A DNA stretch of 10,849 nt from CAJMGO01 sp900557305 (GTDB taxonomy: Bacteria; Bacillota_I; Bacilli_A; RF39; UBA660), in the NCBI GenBank assembly GCA_905212975.1, contig CAJMGO010000021.1:1-10849 (forward strand), in the 5' to 3' direction. Position 1 is the first letter of the stretch. Each line of letters begins with the position of its first letter. The notes below the pieces were generated by a model that worked only from the letters and a program-made list of their open reading frames with translations, did not search any database and was not told the origin of the DNA. Shown one piece after another: positions 5,912 through 10,849 of this stretch. The translations under genes were made by a program, and so were the position numbers.

Positions 5912-5940
5912 ATTATATCTATGTGTTGAGATTTTGTTAA
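5912..5940 (-). promoter_or_regulatory. Sigma-A promoter downstream of the hydrolase gene
   Basis: TTAACA (5940-5935), a 17-base spacer and TATAAT (5917-5912) on the minus strand, beginning 22 bases after the hydrolase stop codon. It matches consensus better than the extended -10 promoter of the exporter gene. Confidence 0.55.
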
Positions 5941-5961
5941 TTATGTGAAATTTATGTGAAC

Positions 5962-6480
5962 TTATACTAAATATATATTATTTTCTTTTTCATATAAAAG
6001 TGTAGAACTTTCTCCATGACCAGGATAAATAATAATTCTATCATCATATTTTTTAATTTTATTTAAAGAAGATTTCATATCAGCATTACTACCTGTTTCC
6101 ATATCAGTTCTACCAATTGTTCCCTTAAATAAAAAATCTCCTGTAAACATACAATTATCATTATAAAAATAATAACTCTTACTATCTTTTGTATGACCTG
6201 GTGTATTTATAACCTCAAATGAAAAATCTTCTATAAAATGTCTTCCCTCTTCAAAATTTAATTCTTTTATATTGTATTTATTTTTTATATCATTTAAAGC
6301 ACCTATATGATCCATGTGATGATGAGTAATAAGTATGCCTATTACTTCACGATTTTTAATATTAGAAATTATTTTTAATGCTTCATCTCCTGGATCAATA
6401 ATAAGTGCTTGATTATCATCATTTGTTAAAATATAACAATTTTCTTCTAAATAACCTGTTATAATTCTTTCTATTTTCAA
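5962..6480 (-). CDS. Metallo-beta-lactamase-fold hydrolase (YqgX/YcbL, glyoxalase II-like)
   Basis: The 172-residue product starts MKIERIITGYLEENCYIL, a typical opening for this family. The metal ligands are all present: H53, H55, D57 and H58 in THHHMDH, H96 in TPGHT, D115 in TGD and H155 in PGHG. These bind two metal ions. Family members hydrolyse thioesters such as S-lactoylglutathione, but the true substrate here is unknown and Bacillota often lack glutathione. It is shorter than true glyoxalase II and lacks that enzyme's C-terminal helical domain. The start codon is TTG at 6480. It overlaps the preceding stop as TTGA, with AGAGGT upstream, so translation is probably coupled to the Asn-rich protein and rnhB. 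Confidence 0.92.
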   Translation of the reverse strand: MKIERIITGYLEENCYILTNDDNQALIIDPGDEALKIISNIKNREVIGILITHHHMDHIGALNDIKNKYNIKELNFEEGRHFIEDFSFEVINTPGHTKDSKSYYFYNDNCMFTGDFLFKGTIGRTDMETGSNADMKSSLNKIKKYDDRIIIYPGHGESSTLLYEKENNIYLV

Positions 6481-6776
6481 TTAAAATTACCTCTTCTTAA
6501 ATTATTCATAGAATCAATTTTATTTTTAGGACTTGGTATATTTAAAGATGGATTTATTATTTTGGGATTATCTTGCTCATACTCTTTTCTTTCTCTTTCG
6601 TTTCTAAATTTTATTTTTGCCTGTTCTACATTATAGTTAGTATTTATTCTATCTTGTTTAACTTCTTCAATACTTCTTCTTCCACCATCTGTATTATGTT
6701 TATAATTACTTATCAATTTATTTTGATTATTTTGATTATTCATATTATTAAAACTATTTTTATTAAAATTAAACAT
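6477..6776 (-). CDS. Asn-rich hypothetical protein between rnhB and the hydrolase
   Basis: This is a 99-residue, very hydrophilic protein with no predicted membrane segment and no cysteine. The first 25 residues are an Asn/Gln-rich low-complexity run, followed by a charged middle (RRSIEEVKQDRINTN, then QAKIKFRNERERKEYEQ) that may form a helix and a Pro/Asn-rich tail. I do not recognise it. It looks genuine because an excellent ribosome site (AAAGGAG, seven bases before the ATG) serves it. It also overlaps rnhB by eight bases and the next gene by three, as in a coupled operon. The opposite strand has a long hydrophobic reading that is a shadow of its Asn/Lys codons. Confidence 0.75.
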   Translation of the reverse strand: MFNFNKNSFNNMNNQNNQNKLISNYKHNTDGGRRSIEEVKQDRINTNYNVEQAKIKFRNERERKEYEQDNPKIINPSLNIPSPKNKIDSMNNLRRGNFN

Positions 6777-7401
6777 TATTATTCTCCTTTATTATATCTT
6801 TAATTGGCTTATATGTTTTTCTATATCCTTCTATAAGTCCATATTTATATATTGCCTCAACATGTTTTTTTGTTGGATATCCTTTATGACTTCCAAATCC
6901 ATACATTGGATATTTTTTATCAAGTTCATACATCATTCTATCACGAGTAACTTTTGCTAAAACAGAAGCTGCAGCAATACTAATACTTTTAGCATCTCCT
7001 TTTATAATAGATGTTGATTTAATATCTAATTCAAGTGGCATAGCATCTATTAAAACATGTTCAAGAGGTACTTGTTTTTTTACTTCTTTTATTGCATCAT
7101 ACATTGCTAATTTAGTAGCCTCATATATATTAACTTCATCAATTATTACCTCGGATTTTATACCTATTCCATATGCTATAGCATGTTCTTTTATATAGTC
7201 ATAAAATAATTCTCTTTTCTTTTCACTTAGTTTTTTAGAATCAGTTAAACCTTCTAATTTAAAATCTTCTGGAAGTACACAACACGCAGCTACAACAGGA
7301 CCAATTAATGGACCTCTTCCAACTTCATCTACACCTCCAATATATTTTATACCATTTTTATATAATTCTTTTTCATATTTATATAAATCTATTTTTTCCA
7401 T
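6769..7401 (-). CDS. rnhB: Ribonuclease HII
   Basis: RNase HII cuts the RNA strand of RNA-DNA hybrids and removes single ribonucleotides from DNA. The 210-residue protein has the motif GGVDEVGRGPLIGPVV with D25 and E26, DSKKLSEKKR (54-63), LIDA with D119, and KGDAKSISIAAASVLAKVTRD with D136. These give the full D-E-D-D active site. G28-R29-G30 of the GRG motif, which recognises the 2'-OH at the junction, is intact. YGFGSHKGYPT near residue 167 is also a family hallmark. ATG at 7401 follows GAGGT. A minus-strand promoter lies just upstream. It heads the operon with the Asn-rich protein and the hydrolase. Confidence 0.97.
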   Translation of the reverse strand: MEKIDLYKYEKELYKNGIKYIGGVDEVGRGPLIGPVVAACCVLPEDFKLEGLTDSKKLSEKKRELFYDYIKEHAIAYGIGIKSEVIIDEVNIYEATKLAMYDAIKEVKKQVPLEHVLIDAMPLELDIKSTSIIKGDAKSISIAAASVLAKVTRDRMMYELDKKYPMYGFGSHKGYPTKKHVEAIYKYGLIEGYRKTYKPIKDIIKENNNV

Positions 7402-7418
7402 ATCATTACCTCTTAATA

Positions 7419-7448
7419 ATTATAAAATAAATTATTAAAAAAGTAAAT
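7419..7448 (-). promoter_or_regulatory. Likely promoter of the rnhB operon
   Basis: TTTACT (7448-7443), an 18-base spacer and TATAAT (7424-7419) on the minus strand, with a predicted start near 7412 and a short leader carrying GAGGT. Confidence 0.45.
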
Positions 7449-7494
7449 TTTTTTGTGCTATTACATATATTTAACTAGAAGGGATGTATGTAAA

Positions 7495-7764
7495 TTGAAA
7501 AAAGATCGTAACTGTATGATGCCTTATCCAGTTTATCCACCTTATCAAGGTATGAACCCTATGATGGCACCTATTCCAATTCCAGTAAATCAAGGTTATA
7601 CTGTAACTCAAGGAGTTTCAAGTAATACATTGGAACAACAAGTAAATACCTTACAACAACAAATAAATTCTCTAGAAAATAGAGTTAATAATCTAGAAAG
7701 TATGATTGGTCAAAATAATTATTCAAATGCTAAATATAATAGTTCTAACTTTCAAATGATGTAA
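7495..7764 (+). CDS. Small proline-rich, coiled-coil hypothetical protein
   Basis: The 89-residue product has three parts: a Pro/Tyr/Met-rich head (MMPYPVYPPYQGMNPMMAPI), a Gly/Thr/Val link, and a heptad stretch at about residues 45-71 (LEQQVNTLQQQINSLENRV then NNLESMI) with Leu/Val/Ile at a and d positions. The stretch predicts a short coiled coil, probably a dimer or trimer. The tail is Asn/Ser-rich. I do not recognise a family. Head-plus-coil layouts occur in coat and surface proteins, but nothing here proves that. The TTG at 7495 is the best start: AGAAGGG lies 11 bases upstream, while the in-frame ATG at 7516 has no ribosome site. It is the only plus-strand gene of this size, divergent from rnhB and convergent with the YfhO gene, so it must have its own promoter, which I could not assign. 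Confidence 0.7.
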   Translation: MKKDRNCMMPYPVYPPYQGMNPMMAPIPIPVNQGYTVTQGVSSNTLEQQVNTLQQQINSLENRVNNLESMIGQNNYSNAKYNSSNFQMM

Positions 7765-7796
7765 AAAAAGCTTAATTTTTAAGCTTTTTCTTTTTT
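7765..7796. terminator. Bidirectional terminator shared by two convergent genes
   Basis: An 11-pair stem AAAAAGCTTAA/TTAAGCTTTTT (7765-7775 with 7779-7789, TTT loop) has T-runs on both sides: CTTTTTT on the plus strand and TTTTTTT on the minus strand. The stop codon of the YfhO gene (7772-7774) lies within the stem, and the stop codon of the plus-strand gene ends at its foot. Confidence 0.85.
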
Positions 7797-10123
7797 CTAT
7801 ATAAATTAAATATAACTAATATTATTATTCCACAAATACTCATAATAATACTTACATTTTTATAAGGAGCTTTATATTCAATAGAAATATCATGACTTCC
7901 TTTTTCTATTTTAAATCCTATAAAACTAGTATTAACATTTTCATAGATTGCATCTTTACCATCTACTTTTATATTAAATCCTTTATCGTATGGAATAGTT
8001 AAAACAAAATATGAATTATCATTTGTTACATTTATTTTTCCTTTTATAAAATCACCTTTGGTGCTACTATAATCAATATTAAATTTATCTATATTTTTAT
8101 TAATATTTTCTATATCACTATAATCAAGTAAATATGTTTCTATATTACCTATTTCATATTCTCCAGATGAGAATTTTATATTTAATGTATCTGTATTATA
8201 TAATACATAATCAAATATATAATTTTTATTATGATATTTCCAATTCTTATCAGTTAATTTATTTTTCATACCATTTATATCTATAGATATATCATAATCT
8301 GGATTATTATAATTTTTAAATCTAATAAATAATACTTTATTATCCATATTTTCATTAATCTTAATATTTAATGATGCATTCTTTTTTGCTTTAATATAAT
8401 ATTTATTATTTTTTAAAGATATATCTATATTATTTCTTGATATAACATCATAATTTAAATTACTTTTATTAATACTATCTATATTTGTTTTATATTTTCC
8501 ATCTACAACAATATTTTTAAGCATACAAATAACATTATCTGGATAATTTAATTTATCATATTCATCATACCCAATTAAATTATTACTGGCATACCCTATA
8601 GGTAAAACAAATGAATTTTTATATAACTTAATACCATTCATTTCTTTGATTAGTTCTAAATCAAGAGTAGAAGATGTAACAATATATTTCTCCCCTAAAA
8701 GCATTTGAGTTATTATATTATTAGAAGATGTAGTCATTAATTTATTTCTATGAGTAATAGAATTATTAAGTATATCAAAATATAACTTACTGTAATTACT
8801 ATTATAAGAAGATGAATATAGTGTTGATTTATATTCTCTTATATTAGTTACTAAGTTAGCGCCATTTAAATCAAGTACATTATTATTTATTCTATATATA
8901 TCTTTATCAGTTGAAGTAATATAATTTATTAAATTAATAGTAGAATTATATTTAGTATTATCAATATCACTTTTTTTCATTAATTTATCTTCTTTATTAG
9001 TATATATACATATAATAAATGAAGAAATTATTAAATATAAAATTAAAAGTATTTGTTTTATTGATTTCTTTTTTATAAGTAAAGGATTTAAAAACTGTGC
9101 TATAAGTATAATAAATAATGGCATAAAAGGTATTAATGATTTACTATTTATATAAAGCATTCCATTTAAAATATAATTAAATATAGGAAATAAACTAGCT
9201 AATAAACAAATTAGAGCTAAAAAGTTATTAGCCTTATTTCCTTTCATCATTAAATATAAAATAGATATTAAACTAATAAATGTAAGTCCTATAGAATATG
9301 GATCATATAATAATGAAAGAGATGGTGTTATTAAATCTTTAATACCTATTATATTTATATCACCATCTCTACCATTTAATAATGTATAAAGAGTTGGTAT
9401 AATTATAATACTAGATATTAATATAGCTATTAAATAAACTGGTATAATACTTAGTATTTTATTAAATAATTGTTTATTTATTTTATTACTATTTTTTATT
9501 AGTTTATATATATAATAAATAAATAAAACAACTAAACTAGATACACTATAATAATAACTTGTAAATATAATTAATATTAAAGATGTAATTAATAATCCTA
9601 TTTTATTTTCTTTTATATATTTATCAGTACCAAATAATCCCATAATTAAAAATAGAATATAATTTATAAACATAACATGTCTATGTGAATGAAATATTAA
9701 AGGACCACTAAGTAAAAATAAAATAGAACATATAAATCTTGTTTTAAAACAATAATTATTACTTTTTAAATAAAAATAAAATAATGAAGTACTTATAAGT
9801 ACTATAAGACAGTTAGTAAATATCATATAATCCATCATTTTAATAAATGGAAAAAAATATGACAATAAGATAATAGGATTTAAAAATCCATAATAAGAAA
9901 AATAATAAATATTTTGCCCACCACCTAAATTAAATGCGAAATCTGGTAAAAGATCATGTGTTGTATAAAATAAATTTCTAAAATACTCTGGTATTAGATA
10001 GTGCTGTGTCTTGAAATCTGTAACAGAACCATAAATATATTCCGTATTTGTTAATATAAAATATATACATATAAATAATAAAATAAATATAATATTAGCT
10101 ATAATATCTTTTTTCTTTTCCAT
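7772..10123 (-). CDS. YfhO-family membrane protein (GT-C type glycosyltransferase-like)
   Basis: This is a 783-residue polytopic protein with a first helix at about residues 7-25. A conserved outer loop VTDFKTQHYLIPEYFRNLF (D36 in the position of the GT-C catalytic acid) leads to FNLGGGQN (64-71) and YYGFLNP. These are YfhO hallmarks. Ten or more helices fill the first half, a large Asn-rich outer domain the second, and a final helix plus a basic tail (RKKKKLKN) ends it. B. subtilis YfhO is implicated in adding sugar to lipoteichoic acid from a lipid-linked donor; a similar envelope role is inferred here. The ATG at 10123 is preferred: GAGAGGAT precedes it, while an in-frame ATG 15 bases upstream overlaps that site. 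A terminator upstream and a shared one downstream make it a single-gene unit. Confidence 0.9.
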   Translation of the reverse strand: MEKKKDIIANIIFILLFICIYFILTNTEYIYGSVTDFKTQHYLIPEYFRNLFYTTHDLLPDFAFNLGGGQNIYYFSYYGFLNPIILLSYFFPFIKMMDYMIFTNCLIVLISTSLFYFYLKSNNYCFKTRFICSILFLLSGPLIFHSHRHVMFINYILFLIMGLFGTDKYIKENKIGLLITSLILIIFTSYYYSVSSLVVLFIYYIYKLIKNSNKINKQLFNKILSIIPVYLIAILISSIIIIPTLYTLLNGRDGDINIIGIKDLITPSLSLLYDPYSIGLTFISLISILYLMMKGNKANNFLALICLLASLFPIFNYILNGMLYINSKSLIPFMPLFIILIAQFLNPLLIKKKSIKQILLILYLIISSFIICIYTNKEDKLMKKSDIDNTKYNSTINLINYITSTDKDIYRINNNVLDLNGANLVTNIREYKSTLYSSSYNSNYSKLYFDILNNSITHRNKLMTTSSNNIITQMLLGEKYIVTSSTLDLELIKEMNGIKLYKNSFVLPIGYASNNLIGYDEYDKLNYPDNVICMLKNIVVDGKYKTNIDSINKSNLNYDVISRNNIDISLKNNKYYIKAKKNASLNIKINENMDNKVLFIRFKNYNNPDYDISIDINGMKNKLTDKNWKYHNKNYIFDYVLYNTDTLNIKFSSGEYEIGNIETYLLDYSDIENINKNIDKFNIDYSSTKGDFIKGKINVTNDNSYFVLTIPYDKGFNIKVDGKDAIYENVNTSFIGFKIEKGSHDISIEYKAPYKNVSIIMSICGIIILVIFNLYRKKKKLKN

Positions 10124-10176
10124 AATATATCCTCTCATCTTTATTAATTATATAATAAAATACATCTTAAGTATAC

Positions 10177-10200
10177 AAAAAAGTATGATTTCTCATACCT
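10177..10200 (-). terminator. Intrinsic terminator after the surface-protein gene
   Basis: GTATGA/TCATAC (10183-10188 with 10193-10198) around GAAA, followed by TTTTTTG on the minus strand; it lies 10 bases past the stop codon. Confidence 0.7.
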
Positions 10201-10208
10201 TATTAATT

Positions 10209-10849
10209 CTATTCAAAAATATCTTTAGATACTGTTATAACTGGGCGAAGACCATAATGACTATCATTAACTCCATCATAATCTAAATGACCATTTTTAT
10301 CTACATTCCACGCACAACTGGAAGAATCAGTGTGTTTAGTGGATGTCCAATACCCATAATTATTTCTATTATTTAAATCATCTATATTACATCCATAAAT
10401 TGCACAATCATATGTATAATCATAAAGCCAAGCATATTTTGATTTATTTGTACTATTAGCTACTTGTGTTTGATTATTACTATCTAAATAAAAACTACCA
10501 CCTGAATCTTTCCATGTCACATTTCCTACTATATTTGATATTTCATAGGCTTCAATTAATCTTGCTTTTAAATTACCATTCCAAGTACTTGTATCAGATT
10601 CTAGAGCTGTTTTAACTTCTTTCATTTCACTATTACTATTAGTTGAATTATATGCAACACTTACTGTAGTATTGTGATCTAATATCATAATATAATTATT
10701 ATCATCTTCTGAATATATATACCATTTCATACATCCTGTCTTTGTTTCTGTTTTACTTTTACTATTTGATGCATTACAACTATTTTCTAAATCAGTTGGA
10801 TCTAGATATACTATTCCTTTATGTGTATCTGTACTTGTTGGTTCTACTT
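10209..10849 (-). CDS. Secreted surface protein with DUF1566/FISUMP-like C-terminal domain (5' end missing)
   Basis: The frame stays open to the right edge, so the N-terminus is outside the window; 213 codons are visible. An internal ATG at 10730 is not the start, because the frame continues upstream with plausible protein (VEPTSTDTHKGIVYLDPTDL). The last 50 residues, with NYGYWTSTKHTD, SCAWNVDKNGHLDY and NDSHYGLRPVITVSK, match the pattern of DUF1566 / FISUMP-like / DUF6273-type endings, which have a C-type-lectin-like fold and occur in exported and pilin-like proteins. Four cysteines (in CNAS, TGC, DCAIYGC) could pair outside the cell. High Ser/Thr/Asn content suits a surface protein. Substrate or ligand cannot be told. 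Whether a prepilin signal or an anchor exists upstream is unknown. Confidence 0.75.
   Translation of the reverse strand, partial: VEPTSTDTHKGIVYLDPTDLENSCNASNSKSKTETKTGCMKWYIYSEDDNNYIMILDHNTTVSVAYNSTNSNSEMKEVKTALESDTSTWNGNLKARLIEAYEISNIVGNVTWKDSGGSFYLDSNNQTQVANSTNKSKYAWLYDYTYDCAIYGCNIDDLNNRNNYGYWTSTKHTDSSSCAWNVDKNGHLDYDGVNDSHYGLRPVITVSKDIFE

Noticed and set aside
5802..5948. 48-codon hydrophobic plus-strand ORF opposite the orphan minus-strand transcript, with GAGGAG at its start; looks like a second toxin/antisense pair.
   Set aside because: The ribosome site overlaps the ATG, there is no plus-strand promoter upstream and no terminator downstream, and Phe/Ile/Leu-rich readings arise readily opposite A/T-rich DNA.
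5943..5960. Short direct repeat TATGTGAA twice with a three-base gap after the hydrolase gene, considered as an operator.
   Set aside because: Only two copies of eight bases in AT-rich sequence, with no known recognition site matched.
6573..6803. Long hydrophobic plus-strand reading.
   Set aside because: It is the antisense shadow of the Asn/Lys-rich gene and the rnhB 3' end; the minus-strand gene has a strong ribosome site and operon overlaps.

Overview
The window looks like a chromosomal stretch from a very AT-rich, low-GC Gram-positive bacterium (Bacillota). It carries a housekeeping set seen in that phylum (secG, fmt, priA, rnhB, a YqgX/YcbL-like hydrolase), Shine-Dalgarno sites of the AGGAGG/GGTG type, sigma-A-type promoters and intrinsic terminators. 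Tryptophan is encoded by TGG and TGA is used as a stop, so it uses the standard bacterial code rather than the Mycoplasma code. A host-associated or gut Bacilli-type lineage is my guess from base composition and gene content; the sequence does not prove it.

Layout, read in the direction of the minus strand (right to left). At 10849-10209 is the C-terminal part of a secreted surface protein with a DUF1566/FISUMP-like (C-type-lectin-like) ending. A terminator follows, then a YfhO-family polytopic membrane protein (10123-7772). This converges on the only sizeable plus-strand gene, a small proline-rich and coiled-coil protein (7495-7764), and the two share a bidirectional terminator. Next is a tightly overlapped trio: rnhB (7401-6769), an Asn-rich small protein (6776-6477) and a metallo-beta-lactamase-fold hydrolase starting at TTG (6480-5962). 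A non-coding gap follows with its own good minus-strand promoter and a strong terminator (5940-5760). Then come a small multidrug-export-like membrane protein (5699-5139), priA (5051-2889), a decayed small ORF (2886-2684), a plus-strand small-peptide/antisense-RNA locus (2317-2653), fmt (2219-1242), a one-pass membrane protein (1240-551), secG (503-294) and the start of a lipoprotein (252 to the left edge).

The most notable region is the 669-base gap between priA and fmt, two genes often adjacent in Bacillota. It holds what looks like a complete, previously unnamed type I toxin-antitoxin-like module. A strong plus-strand promoter drives a transcript of about 245 nt encoding a 27-residue one-helix hydrophobic peptide. 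Its Shine-Dalgarno is buried in a 5' hairpin. Its first 29 nucleotides are complementary to its own 3' terminator region. A convergent antisense RNA of about 110 nt has a near-consensus promoter (TTGACA-17-TATTAT) and its own terminator, and covers the 3' UTR. The mutually exclusive foldings suggest a switch in which the 3' end opens the ribosome site and the antisense RNA prevents this. The architecture is read directly from the sequence. The toxin function and the switch direction are inference.

The rest is ordinary core metabolism: translation initiation (fmt), replication restart (priA), RNA/DNA hybrid removal (rnhB), protein export (secG) and cell-envelope proteins (YfhO, lipoprotein, surface protein).
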